Shown one piece after another: positions 1-6,865 of a DNA stretch of 64,000 bases. Position 1 is the first letter of the stretch, and each line of letters opens with the position of its first letter. The notes under the pieces are model-generated. The model searched no databases and was not told where the DNA came from. It saw nothing but the letters and a program-made list of their open reading frames with translations. The translations under genes were made by a program, and so were the position numbers. Source of the DNA: Ahrensia sp. (lineage in GTDB: Bacteria > Pseudomonadota > Alphaproteobacteria > Rhizobiales > Rhizobiaceae); contig PAKZ01000032.1 of NCBI GenBank assembly GCA_002706335.1, positions 206,023 to 270,022 of the forward strand, read 5' to 3'.

Positions 1-511
1 CAACCTCACGCTCCCACGCCAGAAGGTTTAAGTGCCAATCGTTGCACGGGACTAGCGTAAGCAAGTCGGCTGCTGCTGCTGTAGGTGACGGCTTCGGTTT
101 AGCCGGAACGACATCATCAAAGGCGTGCTTTAGAGTCTCGATTGTGTCGAGCGCGTTGCTTGCCGCCTTATCTTCTTTGTTCCACGTCAGCATGACTCGA
201 CCGGCGGAATCGGTCAGGACGCTACGCTTGCCGATTACCATGTTCGGCGGGGTTTCGTATTCCTCTCCCGCAGCCTTGGTTTGCTTTACCCAATGCCCTC
301 CTGCCGTCTTGCTCGCGACGCTCTTGATCGCGAAGCCTGGCATGACCGGATCCAGCGATAGCATGCCTCGCTCCGCTGCTAGCGCAAGGTGGCGCCGGAC
401 GGTCTTTTCGCTGATGCCAAGCGCTTCGGCTGCGGCTACGTTGCTATCATGTTTTGGGCGCTCCGCTACGGTGCGCTCGATTGTTGCGTCTGCGACTGGT
501 GGTGTGGGCAA
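1..511 (-). CDS. Phage HTH/metallophosphoesterase-type protein, cut by window edge
   Basis: The visible N-terminal 170 residues start with a helix-turn-helix (about residues 19-42, AAAEALGISEKTVRRHLALA). A linker region follows, and then the start of a second domain, CNDWHLNLLAWERE, which resembles the metal-binding opening of the metallophosphoesterase-like domain in a common family of siphovirus HTH proteins. The C-terminal part lies before position 1, so the catalytic domain cannot be checked. The start chosen is TTG at 511, because GGAG lies 8 bases upstream and an in-frame TAG closes the frame shortly before. It follows the small membrane gene (stop at 518-516) and is the last visible gene of the operon that begins at the 3694-3722 promoter. 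Confidence 0.72.
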   Translation of the reverse strand, partial: MPTPPVADATIERTVAERPKHDSNVAAAEALGISEKTVRRHLALAAERGMLSLDPVMPGFAIKSVASKTAGGHWVKQTKAAGEEYETPPNMVIGKRSVLTDSAGRVMLTWNKEDKAASNALDTIETLKHAFDDVVPAKPKPSPTAAAADLLTLVPCNDWHLNLLAWEREV

Positions 512-515
512 ATCG

Positions 516-644
516 TTAAACTCCAAGACCGTGGATGATAAGGGCGTTTGACGCTATGAATACCCCAAGCGCAGCAATCTGGTTTGCTTTAAAAATAGCC
601 CCCGCGGCAAGCGCTAGACCAATGCCTGCTATAAGAAACGCCAT
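516..644 (-). CDS. 42-residue hydrophobic membrane protein
   Basis: This small gene begins with ATG at 644 behind a strong GGAGG site that overlaps the end of the preceding gene (stop at 649-647). The product is almost entirely hydrophobic (for example FLIAGIGLALAAGAIF, then ALGVFIASNALIIHGLGV), consistent with two short membrane segments around a KANQ turn. No family was recognised. Its place in the chain of coupled starts, between a two-helix membrane protein and the HTH/phosphoesterase gene, supports it as a real gene. It could be a small accessory subunit or a holin-like protein. Confidence 0.6.
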   Translation of the reverse strand: MAFLIAGIGLALAAGAIFKANQIAALGVFIASNALIIHGLGV

Positions 645-646
645 CT

Positions 647-1108
647 TCAACCTCCAATCACGACCGCTTCCGGCCGCTTTGCTTCTAGTTCTGCGGCGTT
701 GTTGCCTTCTCCGCCAATGGTTATCTCGCCGCCCTCGATCGTTAGCGGCATTTCCGGCGAGCCTTCCGGCCTGTCGTACATACCTTCCTGCATTTCCTTG
801 GCGGTCTTTTCGTCATACGGAATCCGGTAGTAAACCGGCTCGTCTCCGCCGACCGACATAAGCACGTAAATCGCCTCGCCTGGCACAATCCGCGCGCCGA
901 TAACGCTGTACTCTCCGTCCGCTGGCATTCGCGGCAGCGGGTCGCCTAGCGGCACGTAAACCGCCATAAGCGCGATCGCCGCGGCAAGCGGTAGCGACAG
1001 CGCCCCGATAAGCCGGCCGACCGTATCGCGCCGCGACCAGACGGTAAGCCATGCGGCTGACGCCAACAGCGCGAAGATGACAAGCCATGTCGTAATGATG
1101 TGCGTCAT
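647..1108 (-). CDS. Two-helix membrane protein of the ExbB/ExbD-like operon
   Basis: The start is ATG at 1108, which shares ATGA with the stop of the upstream gene. The 153-residue product has two N-terminal membrane segments (about residues 4-24, TTWLVIFALLASAAWLTVW, and 33-55, LIGALSLPLAAAIALMAVYV), followed by an acidic soluble tail of about 95 residues with no cysteines. The tail should face the periplasm or the cytoplasm as one unit. No known family was recognised. As part of the coupled operon with ExbB/ExbD-like proteins and a secreted protease, it is likely an envelope protein. Confidence 0.7.
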   Translation of the reverse strand: MTHIITTWLVIFALLASAAWLTVWSRRDTVGRLIGALSLPLAAAIALMAVYVPLGDPLPRMPADGEYSVIGARIVPGEAIYVLMSVGGDEPVYYRIPYDEKTAKEMQEGMYDRPEGSPEMPLTIEGGEITIGGEGNNAAELEAKRPEAVVIGG

Positions 1109-1545
1109 TGGTTGTCGGTCCTGCCATGCGCTTGAAGGGCGCGGAAAAGGGCTATGAGAATGGCTATAGGCTCGCTGTCGTGCTCTGCTTCCGCTATCTC
1201 GTGCGGATCTTCGCCGACACAAAGCTCATGCTCATACAGCTTGACGCCGTAAAGAGGCTCATCGATTGCAAGCCTGCCCTTCGAATGCATCCGGCCATGT
1301 TCCGGCAAAAGCTTCTCTGTGAGGGCAATAGCTGCGTCGAGAGAGGCGGTGTACATCTCGCAAAGCTTGAACCTGTCGCGAGCGAAGCCGCCGCCAGAGA
1401 ACTGCACCGTCCCCTGCCCGTGATGTTGATCGTTCTCGATAATCAAATCGTCAGGATTGGCCGCTACCCAAACACGGCTGTCAAGCTCCCTACTCGGCCC
1501 GTCAGCCTTCTCCAGCCGATCGATGATGTCGCTGTAGTCAGTCAT
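1105..1545 (-). CDS. Phage ABA-sandwich-like (DUF2591-type) protein
   Basis: The 146-residue product begins with an acidic segment ending GPSRELDSRVWVA and has the phrase YTASLDAAIALTEKLLP in the middle. Both are typical of the small phage proteins annotated as Phage ABA sandwich domain, which often have the pattern LDAAI...YTASLDAA. It lacks membrane segments and is therefore the soluble member of this envelope operon. The family has no firm biochemical role. ATG at 1545 overlaps the ExbD-like gene by 8 bases, and the stop overlaps the next start (ATGA), so translation is probably coupled on both sides. Confidence 0.65.
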   Translation of the reverse strand: MTDYSDIIDRLEKADGPSRELDSRVWVAANPDDLIIENDQHHGQGTVQFSGGGFARDRFKLCEMYTASLDAAIALTEKLLPEHGRMHSKGRLAIDEPLYGVKLYEHELCVGEDPHEIAEAEHDSEPIAILIALFRALQAHGRTDNQ

Positions 1546-2080
1546 TGCGTCCGCTCCTCAAAGGTTCGAAAATGTCGCTTCTGGATCCAGCGACCGTACT
1601 GCCGTCGCGGACGTAAAACCGCACAACGGTGCGCTCCTGCCTTGGCGCTAGGGTTACGTTTTCCTTGAAAACAAGCTTAGTTTCGTCGCGCCCCATGCGT
1701 ATCTCTACCGCCACTTCGTGCGACACAGAGCATGAATAGCAATGCAGGTTTACGATGTACTCGCCATCGGGCAGTCCGCGGCTGTATGCGTTTTCGTAGT
1801 TCAACGGCATGGTGTCGTTGACTTCGCCAAGGTCGTCGCGCAGCAGGTTGAACAACTCAGAGCTCTTGCGCTTGTATCCTACCGCGACGCCGTCCGGACC
1901 GCGCACCCAAAGGTCGACGTCATCCGGTCCAGGCTCCCACGCTATGGAAACGATCATATTGCCTGGCGCAGCAATAGCCTCGTCCTGCGATGGCGGGTTT
2001 ACAAGCGTAAGCACCACCATAAGCAGGATGAACAGGAAATCGCCGAGCATCACATGCGTGTTTACGCGCCGGCGCTTCAC
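1538..2080 (-). CDS. ExbD/TolR/MotB-like proton-channel partner with periplasmic beta domain
   Basis: The start is GTG at 2080, overlapping the stop of the ExbB-like gene as GTGA, with GGAGG 7 bases upstream. The 180-residue protein has a basic N-terminus (VKRRRVN), then one membrane helix (GDFLFILLMVVLTLV). Its Asp (residue 14) matches the position of the proton-carrying Asp in ExbD and TolR. The rest should be periplasmic and includes DVDLWVRGPDG, a signature like DUF2135-type beta domains. No OmpA or TonB-type peptidoglycan-binding domain was seen. By family knowledge such proteins convert proton flow through an ExbB-type ring into motion in the periplasm. The substrate here is unknown. 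Confidence 0.7.
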   Translation of the reverse strand: MKRRRVNTHVMLGDFLFILLMVVLTLVNPPSQDEAIAAPGNMIVSIAWEPGPDDVDLWVRGPDGVAVGYKRKSSELFNLLRDDLGEVNDTMPLNYENAYSRGLPDGEYIVNLHCYSCSVSHEVAVEIRMGRDETKLVFKENVTLAPRQERTVVRFYVRDGSTVAGSRSDIFEPLRSGRND

Positions 2081-2571
2081 TTCATATCCTCCACCAAGCA
2101 TTCAGTCGCCGTGTCTAGCATGCGCCGGTTAATGTCCGTCCACAGCGACAGGAACCCGCCAAGGATTGTCGTGCCGACCGCCGTCTTTAGCCCGATGATA
2201 AGCGCGTCCGTGTTGTCTGCGGACAGGCCGGCGAGCGCTATCCACAAGCCGATAACCGTTCCAAGGAAACCCAACTGCAGCAGCCACCCGGATATGTCGG
2301 CGATGTGCGCGTTCTTGGCGTCCATCTTGGCGACGTTGCGTTGGTCTATTGGCGCCGTGTAGCGAAGGTTTAGCGCCCTACCGACGCGCGCGGCTCGCGT
2401 GAATGTCGACGCAAGGCCGAATGCGAACAGTGCTGCGATCGCATAAGACAAGTACGAAGCATCCGACTTGAATAGCGGCGCGATATAGCCGAGGCTGTGC
2501 GCCGCGTAAAGCAATGCAGCGCCGGCCGTTGTGACGATTATAAGCCGGTAGATTAGGTGGTTGTGCATCAT
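2077..2571 (-). CDS. MotA/TolQ/ExbB-like proton channel protein
   Basis: The 164-residue product has about four membrane segments. The last two carry the family hallmarks: LQLGFLGTVIGLWIALAG and IIGLKTAVGTTILGGFLSLW, including the conserved LGTV and GTT threonines of TolQ and ExbB. It is shorter than ExbB (about 240), mainly because the cytoplasmic loop is reduced. The start chosen is ATG at 2571, sharing ATGA with the previous stop. The adjacent downstream gene encodes an ExbD-like protein with the membrane Asp, so the pair should form a proton-driven motor in the inner membrane. Such pairs power TonB, Tol-Pal, flagellar stators and the Zorya defence system. None of the other Zorya genes is present. 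Confidence 0.78.
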   Translation of the reverse strand: MMHNHLIYRLIIVTTAGAALLYAAHSLGYIAPLFKSDASYLSYAIAALFAFGLASTFTRAARVGRALNLRYTAPIDQRNVAKMDAKNAHIADISGWLLQLGFLGTVIGLWIALAGLSADNTDALIIGLKTAVGTTILGGFLSLWTDINRRMLDTATECLVEDMK

Positions 2572-2831
2572 TTCGTCACCGCAATTCCGATCCGACCCGC
2601 CCAATAGAGCGGCCAGAAAGCAGCGGCGTAAGCTGCCGCGAGCCCTGCTTCGAACGCGTCCGTATGGTCACCGAATTGGCAATCGTACCAAATCTCGTAC
2701 TGCTTTGCTTGATTCACGCTATCTGGTCTAGCGCCGCAGTCAGGCCGCGGGTTGTGCATATCGTTGAATACTGTTCCGTACGTCAGTGACGCGGCAACAA
2801 TGTAGGCGCAGGCTGCGGTTATTTTCAGCAT
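2568..2831 (-). CDS. Small exported or membrane protein with two cysteines
   Basis: The start is ATG at 2831, sharing one base with the stop of the protease gene (TGATG). A GTG one codon earlier is an alternative. The roughly 87-residue product has an N-terminal hydrophobic stretch (KITAACAYIVAASLTYGTVF), a polar middle with CGARPD and YDCQFGD, and a second hydrophobic stretch (AGLAAAYAAAFWPLYWAGRI). The two middle cysteines could form a periplasmic disulfide. No family was recognised. Its position between protease and ExbB-like genes suggests an envelope role in the same complex or process. Confidence 0.6.
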   Translation of the reverse strand: MLKITAACAYIVAASLTYGTVFNDMHNPRPDCGARPDSVNQAKQYEIWYDCQFGDHTDAFEAGLAAAYAAAFWPLYWAGRIGIAVTK

Positions 2832-3454
2832 CACGCGCGCCCCAACAGCTTGCAGACAATCGAGCCTGGAACGATAACGCCAAGCCCGCCTGCCGGTCCA
2901 TTTAAGCTAAACGTTCCGACAGTGACGCCGATAACGTCGCCGTATTCGTCGTATGTAGCGCCGCCGGACATGCCGCCAATCGTGGTCAAGTCGGTAGGAA
3001 AGGCGTGCTCCCAATTTCCATCGAAACGGCGCGACTCTCCAGACACGTAACCGCGCATGGTGATGAAATCCAAGCCGAACGGATTGCCTGTAGCGGATAT
3101 GTTTTCGCCGACGCTCGGCTCGCGGCAGGCAAGGTGCGCAACTCGAAATCGGTCCGGATTGTTGGGCGCAACAGCCGCGATATCGTAATCCGTATTCATC
3201 CAAAGAATGCGCCCCGCTTGGACGTCTCCGGCTTCCGACTTGATAACAAGGTTTTCTGCGCCGTCCAGAACGTGCGCCGCCGTAATGATGACGCCGTTAC
3301 CGATGTAAACTCCAGACCCGACCCCTGCCTTGCCGGCCTTCGTCGCCTCAAACCGGATATTCGGCCCGACCTTATGGTCAGGAAACGTAGTCGGAGAATA
3401 CGCGCACCCTGAAACCAGCGCGGCTATTGCCGCGGTTGCTATTAGCTTTTTCAT
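2831..3454 (-). CDS. Trypsin-like serine protease lipoprotein
   Basis: The first 17 residues form a lipoprotein signal with lipobox LVSGC (Cys17), so the mature protein should be anchored in the envelope. The chymotrypsin-fold triad is visible as His61 (TAAHVL), Asp91 (TDYDIAAV) and Ser163 (GGMSGGA). At 207 residues it is a bare protease domain without a PDZ domain, unlike DegP. ATG at 3454 has AAGGA upstream, and two copies of the AACCACCAC motif precede it (3466-3475 and 3483-3491). A phage-encoded envelope protease is uncommon. It may cleave a host surface receptor, process a partner in this operon, or act in superinfection exclusion. None of these is shown by the sequence. Confidence 0.82.
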   Translation of the reverse strand: MKKLIATAAIAALVSGCAYSPTTFPDHKVGPNIRFEATKAGKAGVGSGVYIGNGVIITAAHVLDGAENLVIKSEAGDVQAGRILWMNTDYDIAAVAPNNPDRFRVAHLACREPSVGENISATGNPFGLDFITMRGYVSGESRRFDGNWEHAFPTDLTTIGGMSGGATYDEYGDVIGVTVGTFSLNGPAGGLGVIVPGSIVCKLLGRA

Positions 3455-3489
3455 GGCGGAGTCCTTGTGGTGGTTGGACGGAGTGGTGG

Positions 3490-3660
3490 TTAGTCAGTGG
3501 AAACGGCCAAGCATGTCGTCTCGACGAGCGTCAGCCTGTCGCTGTGGTGCTTGGCTAACGTCTCAAACGCGAGGCATTGCTCCAATGTGTCGAACTCAAC
3601 GTGATTGAGCGTCAACCCGGTTGGGTTGGAGTAAATGGCTAAAATAAAAATCCACTTCAT
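3490..3660 (-). CDS. 56-residue hypothetical protein, first gene of the left operon
   Basis: ATG at 3660 follows AAAGGG and lies about 27 bases after the predicted transcription start of the 3694-3722 promoter. The product opens with a short hydrophobic stretch (MKWIFILAIYS), then a polar segment with two cysteines (EQCLAFETL and ETTCLAV). It resembles small phage proteins of unknown role. The N-terminus could be a short signal peptide or membrane anchor. The gene is separated by 35 bases from the protease start. Confidence 0.55.
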   Translation of the reverse strand: MKWIFILAIYSNPTGLTLNHVEFDTLEQCLAFETLAKHHSDRLTLVETTCLAVSTD

Positions 3661-3693
3661 GGCGAAACCCTTTCGTCGTGTATAAGGATTCGC

Positions 3694-3722
3694 ACAATAT
3701 GCGTTTTCGCCTATATGGTCAA
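3694..3722 (-). promoter_or_regulatory. Sigma70-type promoter with repressor operator in the spacer
   Basis: On the minus strand TTGACC (3722-3717) and TATTGT (3699-3694) are separated by exactly 17 bases. The operator palindrome TATGCGTTTTCGCCTA lies across the spacer and -10 (3698-3713). The promoter would drive the envelope operon 3660 to 1. Repressor binding there should block RNA polymerase, so the operon is expected to be silent or low in the lysogen and to come on after induction. Confidence 0.8.
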
Positions 3723-3744
3723 GCAATTTATGCGCTGACGCCTA
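3698..3744. promoter_or_regulatory. Tandem repressor operators of the left operon
   Basis: Two matches to TANGCG-N4-CGCNTA are seen: 3698-3713 (N4 = TTTT) and 3729-3744 (N4 = CTGA). Their centres are 31 bases apart, about three helical turns, similar to the 32-base spacing of the pair in the 49.3-kb control region. This spacing would allow dimers to contact each other on the same DNA face. The second site lies just upstream of -35. Confidence 0.72.
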
Positions 3745-3765
3745 ATCCGACAGGAATCAAGACAC

Positions 3766-3797
3766 AAAAAAACCGCCTACCCTCTCGGATAGGCGGT
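3766..3797 (-). terminator. Rho-independent terminator of the late (lysis) operon
   Basis: Read leftward, CCGCCTA (3797-3791) pairs with TAGGCGG (3779-3773) around a 10-base loop and is followed by seven T. It lies directly after the last lysis-region gene (stop at 3816) and before the left-operon promoter. It therefore separates late transcription from the envelope operon. Confidence 0.88.
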
Positions 3798-3815
3798 GAT
3801 TGCGGCGTCCTGCGC

Positions 3816-4157
3816 CTATGTATCGTCGTCGCTTTTGGTCGTCTTCTTTCGCGTCGTGTGGCCGAACAGATCGTAAAGACCGTCGATGCGCAGGCCGATG
3901 CCATTAATGGCGGCCATGATTTGACTGGTCTGTTCGTGCATGCCCTGCTTTGTCGCGTATGTCTCGGCAACGTGCGTGCGGTGCGCCGCCAGATCGCGCT
4001 CTGCGGCGCTAGCTACGGCCATAGCCGCGGCACTCTGCGCTGAACTGTGCTCGCGCACCTGAGTTAATTTCGCGTCGATGTATTTCCACACGCCGAATAT
4101 CGCCAAAAACAAGCCGAGCACGCCGCCCATTGCTGTAATAAAATCTGCCCAAGTCAA
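3816..4157 (-). CDS. Membrane-anchored coiled-coil protein of the lysis cassette
   Basis: The gene begins with TTG at 4157, immediately after the TAA of the holin-like gene, with GGAGG 7 bases upstream. The 113-residue product has one N-terminal membrane helix (MGGVLGLFLAIFGVWKYI), followed by about 75 residues of likely helical coiled coil and a basic-acidic tail. This layout fits an Rz-like inner-membrane spanin or the DUF2730-type phage proteins. No partner lipoprotein (Rz1) was found embedded or downstream, which leaves the spanin assignment open. It is the last gene before the late terminator. Confidence 0.62.
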   Translation of the reverse strand: MTWADFITAMGGVLGLFLAIFGVWKYIDAKLTQVREHSSAQSAAAMAVASAAERDLAAHRTHVAETYATKQGMHEQTSQIMAAINGIGLRIDGLYDLFGHTTRKKTTKSDDDT

Positions 4158-4577
4158 TTATCGCCTCCGGTACGCGATTGCGCCAGCTACGGCGCGGACG
4201 GCACCTATTCCGGCAGACAGGCCAAAGAAAGAAAGCAGGATGGCGCCCTGCCATTCATTGAATGGCGACGGGAACGCGGCAACGCTCCAATCGAAGCCGA
4301 ACAGCGTATCCATAGCAACGCCCCACAGATGCGCCACAAACGGCAGCGCGATAAGCACGGTAATCACGCGCATCTCGAGGAAGTTCGCCGTTGCCAGCCT
4401 AACCTCGTTGGCGCGCTGGCGCGCATCGCGCTTATCTTCAATGCGTTTGATTTCGATATCGGCCGCGATGCGCTCGGATTCCGTCCTAGCATTCAGCTTC
4501 GTTTCGTACGCCTTTGTAAGCGCAGCAGCGACGTCGCCGGTTACCCATCCGGCGAGCCATTTTGCAAGTGCCAACAC
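4158..4577 (-). CDS. Holin-like membrane protein
   Basis: GTG at 4577 follows the endolysin stop (4580-4578) with no gap, and GGAGG is 5 bases upstream. The 139-residue product has a charged helical segment (ARTESERIAADIEIKRIEDK) and then two clear membrane segments (VITVLIALPFVAHLWGVAMD and ILLSFFGLSAGIGAVRAVAG). The pattern ARTESERIAAD is typical of holin-like proteins beside endolysins in rhizobial phages. Its likely role is to form inner-membrane pores that set lysis timing, inferred from context and topology. Confidence 0.7.
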   Translation of the reverse strand: MLALAKWLAGWVTGDVAAALTKAYETKLNARTESERIAADIEIKRIEDKRDARQRANEVRLATANFLEMRVITVLIALPFVAHLWGVAMDTLFGFDWSVAAFPSPFNEWQGAILLSFFGLSAGIGAVRAVAGAIAYRRR

Positions 4578-5471
4578 CTAAACCTCCACCGTCTTTCCGC
4601 GCAGCGTATTGATGCGGCGCGCAATGACGTCACGGTAGCGCCACGCGAAATACGCGACGGCGGCGACAGCGACTCCGGCTGCAATCCATCCCCAAGGAAG
4701 GCCGCTGACGAACGAAAGCGCGCCTGTACCGACAACCGCTCCGCCGCCCTTGCCGACCGCGTCCTTGACCGCCTGAGCGTCTCGGCGAAGCTGCGAAAGC
4801 GTCGCCGGCCCAAGAATGCCGTCGTTTACAAGGTGCGGGTGCGCCTTCTGATATGCGATGATTGCATCCCGCGTCTTCGGACCCATCCAGCCGTCGATCG
4901 CGCCAGGATTGAAACCCTTGGCCGAAAGGATTTCCTGCGCTTCCTTGACGACCGGATCCGCGCCGACATTTACAGGCGTCGCCTCGCGCGGCACGCCTTC
5001 CGCGATGCCCGCATAAATGCCATGCTCGAGCAGCTTTGCTTCCTCTTTCCGCCTGCGCACAAGGCCCGGCAACTTGCGACCGGCCGCGGTATTGTAGTGA
5101 CTGCCTAGATACGCTGCGGACTCTTTCTTCTTGCCTGCGCGCCAAAGCTTGGCCCATTGCCAATTCATGGCGCCGCCGCCAAGATTCCAGACGACGGACG
5201 CGCCGCAGTCGAACTCGTGCTGCTTGGCTCCTGGCATGTTGATTTTCGGCTCGTACTCGCGATCGAGCATAGCCGCAAAAATACGGTCGCTCTGCGCCGC
5301 GGTGATTTTTGTCTTGCCAGGAACAATCTTGCCGAGCATTTCGGTTGCCACCTTGGAGGCGTTGGTAAAGCCTACGCCGATCGTAGGCACGCCGACCGGG
5401 TCGAGATAGGCGGTAAGCGGATTCCCTTCGTGCGCGCGAATAAACGCGCGCCCGCGTTCGGACGTATCCAT
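4578..5471 (-). CDS. Endolysin: GH24 lysozyme, PG-binding domain and C-terminal membrane helix
   Basis: Residues 1-145 are a T4-type lysozyme with the catalytic spacing Glu15-x8-Asp24-x5-Thr30. Residues 172-231 form a peptidoglycan-binding_1 domain (AQEILSAKGFNPGAIDGWMG, FQ-like YQKAHP). Residues 256-278 (GLPWGWIAAGVAVAAVAYFAW) are a membrane helix followed by a basic tail. It cuts the beta-1,4 glycan bond of peptidoglycan. No N-terminal signal is present, and the C-terminal helix makes it tail-anchored, which is unusual. Release might depend on proteolysis or on the holin. AACCACCACA lies at 5484-5493 just upstream of the start. It heads the lysis cassette with the holin and the coiled-coil protein. 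Confidence 0.9.
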   Translation of the reverse strand: MDTSERGRAFIRAHEGNPLTAYLDPVGVPTIGVGFTNASKVATEMLGKIVPGKTKITAAQSDRIFAAMLDREYEPKINMPGAKQHEFDCGASVVWNLGGGAMNWQWAKLWRAGKKKESAAYLGSHYNTAAGRKLPGLVRRRKEEAKLLEHGIYAGIAEGVPREATPVNVGADPVVKEAQEILSAKGFNPGAIDGWMGPKTRDAIIAYQKAHPHLVNDGILGPATLSQLRRDAQAVKDAVGKGGGAVVGTGALSFVSGLPWGWIAAGVAVAAVAYFAWRYRDVIARRINTLRGKTVEV

Positions 5472-5503
5472 GTGGTGATTCCTTGTGGTGGTTTAGGTAG
5501 TAT

Positions 5504-5632
5504 TCATCGAAATGTGACGACCGTCGCGCAGGATGCGTCTATGTCGGCGATCGCCAGCAGCGCCGCCGGTTCGAGATTCTGCGCCTTGGCGACGCGCACG
5601 ATCGCGTCCCATGGAGCCCTGTCGATGCTCAT
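5504..5632 (-). CDS. Short 42-residue protein, possible remnant of a lytic enzyme
   Basis: ATG at 5632 has AAGGA 7 bases upstream. The product (opening MSIDRAPWDAIVRVAKAQNL) continues EPAALLAIADID. This resembles the first helix of transglycosylase or N-acetylmuramidase domains, where a catalytic Glu would follow in AxxEVES. Here the frame ends soon after, with Asp in place of Glu. It may be a truncated remnant left by recombination between the fibre and lysis modules, or a genuine small protein. Confidence 0.45.
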   Translation of the reverse strand: MSIDRAPWDAIVRVAKAQNLEPAALLAIADIDASCATVVTFR

Positions 5633-5698
5633 GACAGATCCTTCCCCGCCCTGCTGGCGCGGTTGCGTGTTCCGAATGTCGAGAAGCCCGGCCGGGCG

Positions 5699-6688
5699 TC
5701 AGTCTCCGTCGCCCTGCCCGTAAAACGCGGCGTAGGCGCGCTGGTCGGCGGTCGAGCCTTCGATGTTGCCACTGGACGGAACAAAGCGGAGCTCGTCCCA
5801 TTTTTCCGACCATGTTACGGCACGGGCGATACCTATGTTCGCCGATGTGGCGGCCGGAACAACCGCATCCGAGCGGTCGACGAGACCGTTGTTGATCGCG
5901 TAGATAGCGCCCGAAACGATCTTGATATTGTTGTTGCGCCCGAAATTGGCGATCGTGAGTTCACCGATCAGCGTCGCGCCGCTGCTGCCGCCGACATCGA
6001 AGAAGGTCCGCCATGTCCCGCCGGAAGACCGTGCCTGGATCGAAAGCGTTCCGCTGGGCCCGGACGTCTGCATCGCGAACGTGATCTTCACGTCGCGATA
6101 GGCCGACAGTCCGGTTTTCGAGATCGAGGCCACATCCGAGGTCGGCTCGATCTCGTCGACCAGCGTCCAGCCGCCGCCGAAGATCGCCTTCAGCTCCGCC
6201 AGCGTGACCTTTTTCGCGACATTGGAGGCGGCGCTGTCGGACAGGACGAATTCGTCCGCGTCCACCGGCGTCGTCTTGGAGGTCGCGCCATTGATGCCCG
6301 CGCCAAGGTCGTATCCGCCGGCGGCCAGCCGGAAATCGGTGCCGTCATATTCGATCTGGTAGAGCGTTCCGGCCAGCATCTCCCCGCCGGTCAGCGCATT
6401 GCCCGCCGCCGTCTTGACGGCCTTCGCGCCGCGCCCGGCAACGTTGATCGTCACCGCGCCGGTGTTCGCGTTCGCCGGGATCAGCGAGAACTTGTTGCCG
6501 GCCGCATAGGCGGCAAAGCCGGTGCCCGAGACCAGCGGCGACGCGGTGATGGTGTTGGTTCCGGCGACCGATGTCAGCGGCTCGACGCCGATCCGCCACA
6601 GCGCCTCCACCTCTTCCTTTACCTCGTCGACATAGGTGGATTCGGCGGCGGGATCGCCAGATCCACGCAATTGCCGGTTGACGGTCAT
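5699..6688 (-). CDS. Tail fibre or side-fibre protein
   Basis: The 329-residue product starts with a charged helix containing VDEVKEEVEALWRIGVEP and then has fibre-like phrases such as SVAGTNTITASPLV, NAGTGAVTIN-type strands and GGYDLGAG. These are frequent in phage tail-fibre and collar proteins. The C-terminal half is a beta-rich domain without a recognised chaperone. It lies downstream of the S74-type fibre and FkbM genes. It probably contributes to host surface binding. ATG at 6688 follows AAAGGA. Confidence 0.65.
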   Translation of the reverse strand: MTVNRQLRGSGDPAAESTYVDEVKEEVEALWRIGVEPLTSVAGTNTITASPLVSGTGFAAYAAGNKFSLIPANANTGAVTINVAGRGAKAVKTAAGNALTGGEMLAGTLYQIEYDGTDFRLAAGGYDLGAGINGATSKTTPVDADEFVLSDSAASNVAKKVTLAELKAIFGGGWTLVDEIEPTSDVASISKTGLSAYRDVKITFAMQTSGPSGTLSIQARSSGGTWRTFFDVGGSSGATLIGELTIANFGRNNNIKIVSGAIYAINNGLVDRSDAVVPAATSANIGIARAVTWSEKWDELRFVPSSGNIEGSTADQRAYAAFYGQGDGD

Positions 6689-6865
6689 GATCGGTCCTTT
6701 CCCGCCGTGAAAAACGGCGCGGTTGCGGGTCTCAGATTTCGGAGGTCAGATACAGGCGCGGCGAAAAGGATGAATCCTCTTTGCCGTCGCCGTCACGATT
6801 GAAAAGAATGCAATTCAAGAGTGTCTTGAAGGCGGTCTATCGACCTCTAAGCCAACGTCGACGCT

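Noticed and set aside
1538..2571. Assignment of the ExbB/ExbD-like pair as a Zorya system
   Set aside because: ZorB has an OmpA-like peptidoglycan-binding domain and Zorya needs ZorC/ZorD or ZorE. None was found in the window.
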